This document shows, piece after piece, positions 24,895 to 33,578 of a stretch of 64,000 nt of DNA; the stretch's first letter is position 1, and each line of letters opens with the position of its first letter. Origin of the DNA: Flavobacterium piscinae (GTDB taxonomy: Bacteria > Bacteroidota > Bacteroidia > Flavobacteriales > Flavobacteriaceae); contig NZ_SBKQ01000006.1 in NCBI RefSeq assembly GCF_004122145.1, forward strand, positions 124,001 through 188,000. Direction: 5' to 3'. Under the pieces are notes generated by a model, which worked only from the letters and a program-made list of their open reading frames with translations, was not told the origin of the DNA and searched no databases. A program made the translations under genes and the position numbers.

Positions 24895-25964
24895 AACCAC
24901 TTTTTGCGTTTAAAATAATAGATCATACCCAGTACCAGGAAAAACATAACTCCCAATGTGATGAAATAGCCATTGGGAGCTTTTAATTCCGGCATGTTTT
25001 CAAAATTCATTCCATAAACCCCAACAATAAATGTAAGCGGAATAAACACAACTGACACAATTGTTAGCGTTTTCATGATTTCATTCATCCGATGACTTTG
25101 TGCAGAAAAATAAAAACTGGAAGCACTTTCTAAGGAATTAATATCATAATCGATTTGATCTAAAAGTTCTAAACTTTTTTGATGCAGTCGGGAAAAAAAG
25201 CTATAAGTAGTTTTTTCAATACCATTAAAATCATCATCATCCTGCATCGATTTTAAATTAAACAGTGAATCTCTCAATGGTATAATCGATCGTTTCAAAT
25301 AGTTTAAATCTTCACTGCATTTTTCAATTCTAACCAAAACATCTTGACTTTCGTTTACTTTTGCCTCTATTTGAAGTTGTTCTATGATATCTTCATATTT
25401 TTCTATAGTGATGTAGAAATTTTCCATGACAGCATCTAACATCAAATACAACAAAAAATCATTTCGTCTTTTGCAGACTAAACCGGTATTGGTTTTTATT
25501 CTTTCGCGAATGTGTGTGAAAAAATCTCCTCTTTTTTCCTGAAAGGAAATCAATAAATTATCTTTTAAAAGAAAACTGATTTGTTCAACTCTTACATTGG
25601 TATCTTTTTCCGGTAAAATGGATTTAATACTGAAAAACAAAGCATTTTCCAACTCTTCCATTCGGGTACGTTTGGCCACATTTAAAATATCACCGGCGAT
25701 ATAACCGTCAACACCGATGGTTTCGACTATTCGTTTAATGAGTTCACCATCATGCAAACCATGCACATTGAGCCATTTTACATCTTGAGAAGTCAATAAC
25801 TCATCAATTTCAACTTTATCTAAATGAAGGTTTTTTGTTTCAGTATAAGATTCTGAATTATACAAAAACAATTGCATCTCTATCGGTTGATTAATGTGTT
25901 GTCCGGTATATTCAAAATGATTGGGTTGAACCTTTCTTCCTTTTTTATATTTTAATCGTTTCAC
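24891..25964 (-). CDS. corA: CorA-type magnesium/cobalt transporter
   Basis: The 357-residue protein has the CorA plan: a large cytoplasmic N-terminal domain with a long helix, then two C-terminal transmembrane helices. The GMN motif (VYGMNFENMPE) lies between them. Helix 1 reads TLTIVSVVFIPLTFIVGVYG. The start codon is GTG at 25964. The gene is convergent with, and overlaps by 4 bp, the lipoprotein gene, and is divergent from hutI by 68 bp. Confidence 0.93.
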   Translation of the reverse strand: MKRLKYKKGRKVQPNHFEYTGQHINQPIEMQLFLYNSESYTETKNLHLDKVEIDELLTSQDVKWLNVHGLHDGELIKRIVETIGVDGYIAGDILNVAKRTRMEELENALFFSIKSILPEKDTNVRVEQISFLLKDNLLISFQEKRGDFFTHIRERIKTNTGLVCKRRNDFLLYLMLDAVMENFYITIEKYEDIIEQLQIEAKVNESQDVLVRIEKCSEDLNYLKRSIIPLRDSLFNLKSMQDDDDFNGIEKTTYSFFSRLHQKSLELLDQIDYDINSLESASSFYFSAQSHRMNEIMKTLTIVSVVFIPLTFIVGVYGMNFENMPELKAPNGYFITLGVMFFLVLGMIYYFKRKKWF

Positions 25965-26032
25965 GGTTATATTTTTTATAAAATTAAGGGATTTAATTTT
26001 TTCATTCTATTTTTACAGAAAATATTTTATTC

Positions 26033-27268
26033 ATGCAAACACTCATCATCAATATCAAGGAGCTTATTCAAATCAGAGAAATTGGAATTCAGAAAGTTTC
26101 CGGAAAAGAAATGGCAAATTTACCCTTATTGAAAAATGCTTTTTTATTGATTGAAAATAATTTGATTACTGATTTTGGTTTAATGGATAATTGCCCTACA
26201 CTACCCGATGCAAAAATTATAGATGCCACCGGGAAAGTGGTTTTACCCTCTTGGTGCGACAGTCATACTCACTTGGTCTATGCCGGAAATCGGGTGCAGG
26301 AATTTGTAGACCGAATTAATGGATTGAGTTATGAAGAAATTGCCAATCGCGGAGGTGGAATTTTAAATTCAGCTCAAAAGCTCAATGAAACGGAGGAAGA
26401 TGAAATTTACAAACAATCGGAAGTGCGTTTAAAAGAAGTAATGCAATTAGGCACCGGAGCCATCGAAATCAAATCGGGATATGGATTAACTATAGCAGGT
26501 GAACTTAAAATGCTTCGTGTAATCAGACGTTTGGCAGAAAATTATCCCATTAAAATCAAAGCTACTTTTTTGGGAGCTCATGCTTTTCCAAAAGAATTTA
26601 AAGCGAATCATTCCGGTTATATCGATTTGATTATCCATGAAATGTTGCCGAAGATTGCGAAAGAAAACCTAGCCGATTACATTGATGCCTTTTTAGAAAC
26701 CGGCTATTTTTCTGTTGAAGAAACCGAACGCATCATGGAAGCCGGAAAAAAATACGGTTTGCAAGCAAAAATTCATGTCAATCAATTCACAGCCATCAAT
26801 GGCATTGCTGCTTGTGTGAAGCACAAGGCGTTAACGGTTGACCACTTAGAAATTGTAACCGACGAAGACATTGAAGTCCTAAAAAAATCGGAAACCATGC
26901 CGGTTGCTTTACCTTCATGTAGCTATTTTATCAGTATTCCTTACACACCGGCTCGAAAAATGATGGAAGCCGGTTTACCATTAGCGTTAGCAACCGATTA
27001 TAATCCGGGAACAACACCGTCAGGAAATATGAATTTTGTAGTAGCCACCGCTTGTATCAAAATGAAAATGACTCCGGAAGAAGCCATTAATGCTGCAACG
27101 ATAAATGGTGCGTATGCAATGGGAATTTCAGATTCACACGGAAGTATTACCAAAGGTAAAAAAGCCAATATAATCATTACAAAACCCATTCATTCCTTCT
27201 ATCAATTACCTTATGAGTTTGGAAGTAATTTGATTGAAAGTGTGATTATTGAGGGAAAAGTTATTTAA
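26033..27268 (+). CDS. hutI: Imidazolonepropionase
   Basis: This 411-residue amidohydrolase has the metal-binding SHTHLVYAGNR motif near residue 78. The later histidines (KATFLGAHAFP, KIHVNQF) and LALATDYNPGTTP, the HutI-specific C-terminal segment, are also present. It hydrolyses 4-imidazolone-5-propanoate to N-formimino-L-glutamate in histidine degradation. hutG lies 1 kb downstream but on the far side of an opposite-strand gene, so they do not form one operon. A strong terminator follows. Confidence 0.95.
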   Translation: MQTLIINIKELIQIREIGIQKVSGKEMANLPLLKNAFLLIENNLITDFGLMDNCPTLPDAKIIDATGKVVLPSWCDSHTHLVYAGNRVQEFVDRINGLSYEEIANRGGGILNSAQKLNETEEDEIYKQSEVRLKEVMQLGTGAIEIKSGYGLTIAGELKMLRVIRRLAENYPIKIKATFLGAHAFPKEFKANHSGYIDLIIHEMLPKIAKENLADYIDAFLETGYFSVEETERIMEAGKKYGLQAKIHVNQFTAINGIAACVKHKALTVDHLEIVTDEDIEVLKKSETMPVALPSCSYFISIPYTPARKMMEAGLPLALATDYNPGTTPSGNMNFVVATACIKMKMTPEEAINAATINGAYAMGISDSHGSITKGKKANIIITKPIHSFYQLPYEFGSNLIESVIIEGKVI

Positions 27269-27272
27269 TAAA

Positions 27273-27301
27273 AAAAGGAGCAACATTACATTGCTCCTTT
27301 T
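27273..27301. terminator. Bidirectional terminator after hutI
   Basis: AAAAGGAGCAA (27273-27283) and TTGCTCCTTTT (27291-27301) form a perfect 11-bp stem with a 7-nt loop, A-rich upstream and T-rich downstream. It serves hutI and, in reverse, the convergent coiled-coil gene. Confidence 0.85.
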
Positions 27302-27321
27302 ATCTTCTATTAAAATTATTC

Positions 27322-28209
27322 TTATTTCAATGTGAAACTTGTTTTTCCAACCAATTCACCTTTATCGAAAATGTTTACGAAGTAAGTCCCTTTTTCAAAG
27401 TTTTCACCTGGAAGGTTTTCTGAAACATTTACGGTATTGTTTTCATATTGAACGGTTGTAATAAAACTATAGGTCAAGGATTGGTCACCAAATTCAATTA
27501 GTTTTTTCTCGCCTAAAACATTGTTTTTACTGTCAATTACTTGAATATAATACGATTTATCACCTGATTTAGCCACTTTATTTTCAGCAATGGTAAAACT
27601 TACTTTCAAAATATCAGCACGTCGAGCACGTTCTGTAGCTACTTCTTTACCGGAACTTTTTACTTTATAAGCTCCCGTTTTTAAGTTTAAGATGGATAAT
27701 TTAGAAGCTTTTTCAACGGTTTTAGATAATTCTTCATTTTGACCGGTCAATACTTGATTGTATTGTTGAGCTTCCACTAAAATTGTTTTAGTGCTGTCAA
27801 TTTCAGTAGTTAAATCCTGATTCATTTTTTTCAAAGATTCATTTTCTTGAATCAAATCATTCATTTTTGACTGTAAATTAGCAATTTGTTTTTTATAGCT
27901 GGCTAATATTCCAGCGTCAACTTTAGCTTTTTTCAATTCTTCCATTAACTTTACCACTTTGTCGCGTTCTGCAATTAATTCTTCAGACATCGATGTGTTT
28001 TCTGCAATGGCTGCATCGTAGGTAGTTTTCAACTGAGCCAAATCAGCTAAAGCTGTTTCTTTTTCAACAGTAACAGAAGATAATTCTGTTTCTACTTTTT
28101 TAGCATCAGAACTCATTTTAAACATATAGCCCAAGCTGGCTAAGAGCAAAAGTGACAATACGAGTATTATCGCCTTTAGTTTTGAATTGTTGTTGTTTTG
28201 GTTTTCCAT
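27322..28209 (-). CDS. Coiled-coil membrane-anchored protein
   Basis: The 295-residue protein has one N-terminal transmembrane helix (about 11-27), a long coiled coil (about 30-165, rich in KKAKVDAG... and ESLKKMNQDL), and a beta-rich C-terminal domain (about 190-295). No known domain was recognised. It should sit in the periplasm, anchored in the inner membrane. It is a stand-alone gene between hutI and hutG; a link to histidine use is not indicated. Confidence 0.75.
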   Translation of the reverse strand: MENQNNNNSKLKAIILVLSLLLLASLGYMFKMSSDAKKVETELSSVTVEKETALADLAQLKTTYDAAIAENTSMSEELIAERDKVVKLMEELKKAKVDAGILASYKKQIANLQSKMNDLIQENESLKKMNQDLTTEIDSTKTILVEAQQYNQVLTGQNEELSKTVEKASKLSILNLKTGAYKVKSSGKEVATERARRADILKVSFTIAENKVAKSGDKSYYIQVIDSKNNVLGEKKLIEFGDQSLTYSFITTVQYENNTVNVSENLPGENFEKGTYFVNIFDKGELVGKTSFTLK

Positions 28210-28226
28210 TTTAAGTTGATTTTAGG

Positions 28227-28234
28227 CAAAGTTA
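28227..28234 (-). promoter_or_regulatory. Putative -7 box for the coiled-coil gene
   Basis: TAACTTTG on the minus strand matches TAnnTTTG and lies 18 bp upstream of the ATG at 28209. A TTG-like partner is seen 22 bp further up. Confidence 0.45.
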
Positions 28235-28287
28235 ATTTTAATTTAGATTCGATATGCAATTTTTTAACGTAATTTATTTAAAAATAG

Positions 28288-28295
28288 TATTTTTG
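28288..28295 (+). promoter_or_regulatory. Putative -7 box for hutG
   Basis: TATTTTTG matches TAnnTTTG and lies 17 bp before the ATG at 28313; no clear -33 element was seen. Confidence 0.4.
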
Positions 28296-28312
28296 AATGC
28301 AATATTTTTTTT

Positions 28313-29353
28313 ATGGAAAACCTTGTTCCGTTTACTTCCATTGATTTGGGAAGAATAACCAATCATAGAAGTGGTGAGATAAAATTTGGCGAAAAAATGC
28401 TTACGATTCCAAAAGGAGTTGACACAGTAACTTTTTTAACGGAATGCAAGGCTAAGTTTGTTTTATTCGGCATTCCGGAAGACATAGGTGTTCGGGCTAA
28501 TTTTGGTCGACCCGGTGCCGCTTCAGCTTGGGAAAGTGCTATTAGTAGTATTGCTAACATTCAACACAATCGCTTTTGCAAAGGTAGTCAGCTATTGATT
28601 CTGGGGTCATTGGATGTGAAAAATGATATGAAAATTGCAGAAAATTTAAATTTTCATAATGTAGACGACCGTAAAACCTTTTCCTCACTGGTAGAAAAAA
28701 TTGATAAAGAAGTTTCTCATATCGTCTTTACCATCGTAAAAGCCGGAAAAATCCCGATTATTATTGGAGGCGGACACAACAATGCTTATGGAAATATAAA
28801 AGGAACTGCTTTAGCGAAAGGAAAACCAATTAATACTGTGAATCTCGATGCTCATTCTGATTTTAGAATTTTAGAAGGAAGACATAGTGGCAATGGATTT
28901 TCTTATGCGTTTGACGAAGGATTTTTAAAGAAATACTTTATATACGGTTTACACGAAAGTTATACTTCCAAAAATGTGTTGTTGCGATTAAAAGATCTAG
29001 AAGACCGTGTTCGTTTTAATACCTATGACGAAATTGCCATTCGAAAAGTCAAAAATTTTGAGCAAGAACTCAATCAAGCCCTGACCTTCATCAAAAATGA
29101 CTTTTTTGGAATAGAAATCGATTTGGATGCTTTGCCTAATATTGCAAGCAGTGCGATGACCCCAAGTGGATTTTCGGTGGAACAAACCCGTCAATTTATT
29201 CATCATTTTGGTCAACATGCTAATGCGGCTTACTTACACATTTGCGAAGGTGCCCCCGATTTATCCGATGAAAAAAATCCACAATTAATCGGAAAATTAA
29301 TTGGCTATTTGATTACGGATTTTATGAAAGCGAAGGGTGTGTTGGAGTTTTAA
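28313..29353 (+). CDS. hutG: Formimidoylglutamase
   Basis: This 346-residue ureohydrolase-family protein has the binuclear manganese motifs IIIGGGHNNA, NLDAHSDFR and EIDLDALPN. Its N-terminal extension and the pairing with hutI one gene away favour formimidoylglutamase (N-formimino-L-glutamate to glutamate and formamide) over arginase or agmatinase. It has its own -7 box and is not in an operon with hutI, which is transcribed separately. hutH and hutU are not in the window. Confidence 0.85.
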   Translation: MENLVPFTSIDLGRITNHRSGEIKFGEKMLTIPKGVDTVTFLTECKAKFVLFGIPEDIGVRANFGRPGAASAWESAISSIANIQHNRFCKGSQLLILGSLDVKNDMKIAENLNFHNVDDRKTFSSLVEKIDKEVSHIVFTIVKAGKIPIIIGGGHNNAYGNIKGTALAKGKPINTVNLDAHSDFRILEGRHSGNGFSYAFDEGFLKKYFIYGLHESYTSKNVLLRLKDLEDRVRFNTYDEIAIRKVKNFEQELNQALTFIKNDFFGIEIDLDALPNIASSAMTPSGFSVEQTRQFIHHFGQHANAAYLHICEGAPDLSDEKNPQLIGKLIGYLITDFMKAKGVLEF

Positions 29354-29367
29354 AAAATGACTTTTAT

Positions 29368-29976
29368 ATGACGAAATTATTTATAATTTTTATTTCATTT
29401 TTCCTCTTAGGTTGTTCTAATAAAAAAAACAACTACAAAGTTCCAACAGAAGCAGTTGCAAATAATCGAAATTTTGGTGAAGAACTTTATCAAAATGATT
29501 TTCTAATCTATTCAGATTCTCAAAAATTAGATTCTCTTAAACATAACTTAATTAATAAATTTGATATTTACAATGAAGATATTTATAGATTAATTCATGT
29601 TGATGCCGAGGAACTAGCAGAATTTAGTTTTGATTTTTTTCTGCCTAATCTAAATAAAGTATTAAAAAAAAGAAGTTTTGAAATTTCAATTCGTAAAAGT
29701 GATCAAATCGAATTTAATAACACGATTTTCATCAATGAAGAAGAAATAATGCTTTATTCTCAATATGATATAGAAAATTATACTTTTTGGGATGTTGCTC
29801 CGAGAAGATTCTTTAGTAAAATAAATGAACTATTGAAAAAACATAATAGTAATGAAAAGTTCTTTTTACTTTACGAAGGAAATGATTTACATGTTATTTT
29901 ATTAACTGAAAATCAGTTTAAAATTATCTGTGAAAAATACGAATATAATAAAAGTGAGATACCATATTTACCATGA
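29368..29976 (+). CDS. Hypothetical lipoprotein
   Basis: The 202-residue protein has a lipoprotein signal peptide with lipobox LLGC near residue 16, then SNKKNNYKV. No domain was recognised. Codon use is more AT-rich than in hutG, 14 bp upstream, from which it may be co-transcribed. A role in histidine catabolism is not suggested. Confidence 0.65.
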   Translation: MTKLFIIFISFFLLGCSNKKNNYKVPTEAVANNRNFGEELYQNDFLIYSDSQKLDSLKHNLINKFDIYNEDIYRLIHVDAEELAEFSFDFFLPNLNKVLKKRSFEISIRKSDQIEFNNTIFINEEEIMLYSQYDIENYTFWDVAPRRFFSKINELLKKHNSNEKFFLLYEGNDLHVILLTENQFKIICEKYEYNKSEIPYLP

Positions 29977-30035
29977 ATTATTAAACACAAAATTGCTTAC
30001 CTTTCTTCATAACCTATACTCTCACAAAATTACCC

Positions 30036-30043
30036 TATCTTTG
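30036..30043 (+). promoter_or_regulatory. Putative -7 box for the DEAD-box helicase gene
   Basis: TATCTTTG is a perfect TAnnTTTG match 17 bp before the ATG at 30061, predicting a very short leader of about 10 nt. No -33 TTTG was found. Confidence 0.45.
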
Positions 30044-30060
30044 CCGCCAAATAAAACACG

Positions 30061-31314
30061 ATGACTTTTCAGGATTTAAATCTACTTCAAAATATACAAC
30101 ATGCCTTGTCTGACGAAGGCTATACCACTCCTACTCCTATTCAGCAACAAGCTATTCCCATCATTTTAGAAGGAAACGATTTAGTGGGTTGTGCTCAAAC
30201 CGGTACCGGAAAAACGGCCGCTTTTGCCATTCCTATCCTGAATTTATTACATAGAATTGTTGGTTCTGCTCAAAAACGCAAAAATATTCGTGCGTTAGTT
30301 GTTACACCAACACGAGAATTAGCTATTCAAATTGGGGAAAGTTTTGATACCTACGGTCGTTATACTAATATTCGTCAACTCACTATTTTCGGTGGTGTGA
30401 GCCAAGTGCCACAGGTAGATCAATTAAAAAAAGGAGTCGATGTTTTGATTGTTACGCCTGGTCGTTTATTGGATTTACATAAACAAGGTTTTATTAATTT
30501 AGACCATTTGCATACGTTGGTTTTAGACGAAGCTGACCAAATGTTAGACATGGGGTTTATTAATGATGTGAAAAAAATCATCAAATTAACGCCTGATAAT
30601 CGTCAGACTTTATTGTTTTCGGCCACCATGCCAATTGCGATTAGAGAATTAGCGGATAGTTTTTTAACCAATCCAAAATATGTTTCAGTCACACCTATTT
30701 CTTCTACGGCAGAAACGGTGGAGCAACGCATTTACTTTGTCAACAAAGAAGATAAAAGGAAATTATTATACCATCTCATTCGAAATGAAGGTTTAAAACA
30801 ATTGTTAGTTTTTAGCCGAACCAAACATGGAGCCGATAATGTAGTCAAAGCTTTGAAGAAAAACGGTGTAAATGCAGAGGCGATTCACGGAGACAAATCA
30901 CAATCGGCCCGTCAACGCGTATTAGAGGCTTTTAAAAAGAATGAAATTTCGGTTTTAGTAGCCACCGATATTGCCGCTCGTGGAATTGATATAGAAAGCT
31001 TACCGTATGTTTTAAACTTCGATTTACCCAACATTCCTGAAACCTACGTGCACCGTATCGGAAGAACCGGACGTGCCGGAAATGGCGGAATATCGATTTC
31101 ATTTTGTGGAAAAGATGAAGAAGTGTATTGGAAAGACATTCAAAAGTTAGTTAGAGTGAATGTGAAAACCATCAAAGATCATCCCTATCCATGGACGAAT
31201 GTTGAGGAAACCAAAACGGAAGAACCGGCAAAAAAAGATTACCGAAATACAAAGAAAAATAATACTTCCCGAAAATCAGATGCTTCTAAAAAGAATAAAA
31301 AACGTTGGTATTAG
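30061..31314 (+). CDS. DEAD-box RNA helicase, RhlE-like
   Basis: The 417-residue protein has the helicase motifs in order: Q motif (TPTPIQQQ), motif I AQTGTGKTAAF, Ia PTRELA, II DEAD (VLDEADQML), III SAT (LLFSATMP), and VI HRIGRTGRAG. A lysine- and asparagine-rich C-terminal tail follows. The compact core with a short basic tail fits RhlE rather than DeaD/CsdA. Its stop codon overlaps that of the convergent kinase gene (TTAG). Confidence 0.92.
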   Translation: MTFQDLNLLQNIQHALSDEGYTTPTPIQQQAIPIILEGNDLVGCAQTGTGKTAAFAIPILNLLHRIVGSAQKRKNIRALVVTPTRELAIQIGESFDTYGRYTNIRQLTIFGGVSQVPQVDQLKKGVDVLIVTPGRLLDLHKQGFINLDHLHTLVLDEADQMLDMGFINDVKKIIKLTPDNRQTLLFSATMPIAIRELADSFLTNPKYVSVTPISSTAETVEQRIYFVNKEDKRKLLYHLIRNEGLKQLLVFSRTKHGADNVVKALKKNGVNAEAIHGDKSQSARQRVLEAFKKNEISVLVATDIAARGIDIESLPYVLNFDLPNIPETYVHRIGRTGRAGNGGISISFCGKDEEVYWKDIQKLVRVNVKTIKDHPYPWTNVEETKTEEPAKKDYRNTKKNNTSRKSDASKKNKKRWY

Positions 31315-33503
31315 TCATTTTTTCTTTTTACTAACATTTCGATGCTGTAAATTAACTTTGTAGGTTCAAAAGGTTTAATCAGCACATCATTCATTCCGGC
31401 CTCAAAAGCTTCCTCTGAAATTTCATCTTTTGCAAACGCTGTTAATGCAATAATTGGGATTGTTAATCCTTTTTTACGGATAAGTTTAGTCGTTTCAAAA
31501 CCATTAATCAGTGGCATATTTATATCCATTAACACAACATCAAAAGGTTCTTTAGACAACGCTTCTATAGCGGCATAGCCATCATCAACAATTAACGTTT
31601 TGAAGTTACTTTTTTCCATAATTTTTCGGGTAACCATTTGATTGATTTTGTTGTCTTCTACTACCAAAACTTTATAGATTTGAGCATTAGAAAGGTCAAC
31701 CGGAATATTATTAATTATTTCATTCACTTTGGAGCTATCCGAATCAAAAGCAATCGTAAAATCAAAAGCGGTTCCTTTTCCTTCTTGACTTTTTACAAAA
31801 ATTTCGCTACCAAATAATTTTACCAATTTTTTCACAATAGATAATCCTAATCCGGCACCTTGGTAATCATCTTCTTTACGATCGATTTGTACAAACTTAT
31901 CAAATATCTTTCCTAGATCTTTTTCTGCAATACCCATTCCGGTATCGATTACTTCAAACTTAATGTAGCAAAGTGAATTTTCTTTACGATCTAATCCAGC
32001 TTTAATTTTTACTTCACCGTTTTGTGTAAATTTCAAAGCGTTACTGACCAAATTCATTAAAATTTGAGAAAGTCTGATTTTATCTCCCACTAAAAACTCA
32101 GGAATTGTAGGGTCGATTTCAGTAATAACTTTGTTATTGTTGCGAGTAGCGATGAAGGATAAAGAATTGGAAACCATGTTGATTTCGTCAGCCACATTCA
32201 TGGTTACATGCTCTAAAACCACTTTATTCTCTTCAATTTTATTGATTTGAAGTAAGTCATTTACCAACGACAGAAGATAACGTGCTGAAAATTTTAAAGA
32301 ATTTAAATGTGGACTATTAGCCAATTCTTTGTGTTCGTCTGAAAGCATATTTGTTATTCCAACTACGCCATACAATGGTGTTCGCAATTCATGACTGATT
32401 GTTGAAATGAATTGTGTTTTTAATTTAGATGCTTCTTCCGCTTTTTCTTTAGCAATATTTAATTCTTCATTTTTAGATTCCAAAAAATTATTAATTTTTC
32501 TTCTAAAAATATTATTTCGATACAAAATATACAGCAAAAACATCATCAACATTAAAAACACAAGTATCAAAGTGACAATAATTTTGGTTTTTTTCAAGTT
32601 GTCCGATTGAAGACTTCGTTCTTTTTTTATTTTTTGAATTTCTTTTTTGGACTCCTCCAGTTCAATTTTTAAGGCAACTAATTCAGCATTTTTGATATTT
32701 TCGGAACGAAAAACACGATCTTTAACTTCCTCGTGTTTATCTAAAGCTAAATAAGCATTTTTGTAATCCCCAATTTCAAATAGGTGGTTAGCAAATTGCT
32801 CATAGCTGTCTGATAAATAAGAATCTAATTGATTTTTTGTACTTATTGCAATGGCTTTTTCATAATATAATTTGGCTTTTTCATTGTCTTTTAAATGATT
32901 AAACTTCATCCCTAACAGCAAATTAAGATAGGTTTCTGTATCGGGAAAACGCATATAATCAATATGCTTTTCAGCAAAATCCAAGTTCTGAATAGCCTTG
33001 GTATAATCCTTCTTTTGAAAATAGGCCCACGAGAGATTTAATTTTGTCAATACCGTTGAGGCAGTATCTTTCAAACGATTGGAAAATTCTAAAGATTTGT
33101 TATAATATTCTATTCCAACATCAACGTTATTTTTGCGGTACAAATAAATATTACCAATATTGTTGTAAAACCAATTTTTTAAGGTATCATTACTTGCTTT
33201 TTCGGAGTAAACTACTGCCTTTTTGTAGAAATCAAGAGCTTTGTCTTCCTCTAAGATTTCTTCATAATTACCCGCAATCGAGTTGTATGACAAAGCAATC
33301 AGGTTGTCATTTTTTAATTGTTTGGCTTTTTTTAGAGCTTCATTGGATAGTAAAAGTGATTGTTTGTATTTTGTTTTAAACATCAAACTATCTGAAGTAA
33401 TCAACAGATTCAATACGTCCTCTCTGGTTACTTTTTTTTCTTGCGAAAAAACAGAAAAAGAAAGAAATATAGACAGTAGTAGATAACCAAATTTTTGGGA
33501 CAT
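31311..33503 (-). CDS. TPR-containing hybrid histidine kinase
   Basis: From the ATG at 33503 the protein has 730 residues. It has a signal peptide (MSQKFGYLLLSIFLSFSVFSQ), periplasmic TPR repeats (about 30-290) and a transmembrane helix near 310. HisKA follows with the phospho-accepting His in TISHELRTPLYG (about 371), then a HATPase_c with NALKF, DTGMG and GAGLGLS boxes. A receiver domain closes it, with the phospho-acceptor Asp in LMDINMP (about 661). An output regulator is not adjacent. A TATATTTG box lies 18 bp upstream. Confidence 0.93.
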   Translation of the reverse strand: MSQKFGYLLLSIFLSFSVFSQEKKVTREDVLNLLITSDSLMFKTKYKQSLLLSNEALKKAKQLKNDNLIALSYNSIAGNYEEILEEDKALDFYKKAVVYSEKASNDTLKNWFYNNIGNIYLYRKNNVDVGIEYYNKSLEFSNRLKDTASTVLTKLNLSWAYFQKKDYTKAIQNLDFAEKHIDYMRFPDTETYLNLLLGMKFNHLKDNEKAKLYYEKAIAISTKNQLDSYLSDSYEQFANHLFEIGDYKNAYLALDKHEEVKDRVFRSENIKNAELVALKIELEESKKEIQKIKKERSLQSDNLKKTKIIVTLILVFLMLMMFLLYILYRNNIFRRKINNFLESKNEELNIAKEKAEEASKLKTQFISTISHELRTPLYGVVGITNMLSDEHKELANSPHLNSLKFSARYLLSLVNDLLQINKIEENKVVLEHVTMNVADEINMVSNSLSFIATRNNNKVITEIDPTIPEFLVGDKIRLSQILMNLVSNALKFTQNGEVKIKAGLDRKENSLCYIKFEVIDTGMGIAEKDLGKIFDKFVQIDRKEDDYQGAGLGLSIVKKLVKLFGSEIFVKSQEGKGTAFDFTIAFDSDSSKVNEIINNIPVDLSNAQIYKVLVVEDNKINQMVTRKIMEKSNFKTLIVDDGYAAIEALSKEPFDVVLMDINMPLINGFETTKLIRKKGLTIPIIALTAFAKDEISEEAFEAGMNDVLIKPFEPTKLIYSIEMLVKRKND

Positions 33504-33521
33504 TCTTAATCGATTATTTCT

Positions 33522-33529
33522 CAAATATA
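33522..33529 (-). promoter_or_regulatory. Putative -7 box of the hybrid kinase gene
   Basis: TATATTTG on the minus strand, 18 bp before the ATG at 33503, is a perfect TAnnTTTG match. A -33 TTTG is not evident; the upstream DNA is occupied by the EttA terminator. Confidence 0.5.
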
Positions 33530-33546
33530 AAGTAAAATAATGAAAA

Positions 33547-33570
33547 AAAATCCTGATTGCTCAGGATTTT
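33547..33570 (-). terminator. Terminator of the ettA transcript
   Basis: AAAATCCTGA and TCAGGATTTT form a perfect 10-bp stem with a TTGC loop. On the minus strand it is followed by eight T residues, 8 bp after the ettA stop codon. Confidence 0.88.
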
Positions 33571-33578
33571 GATTAAAA

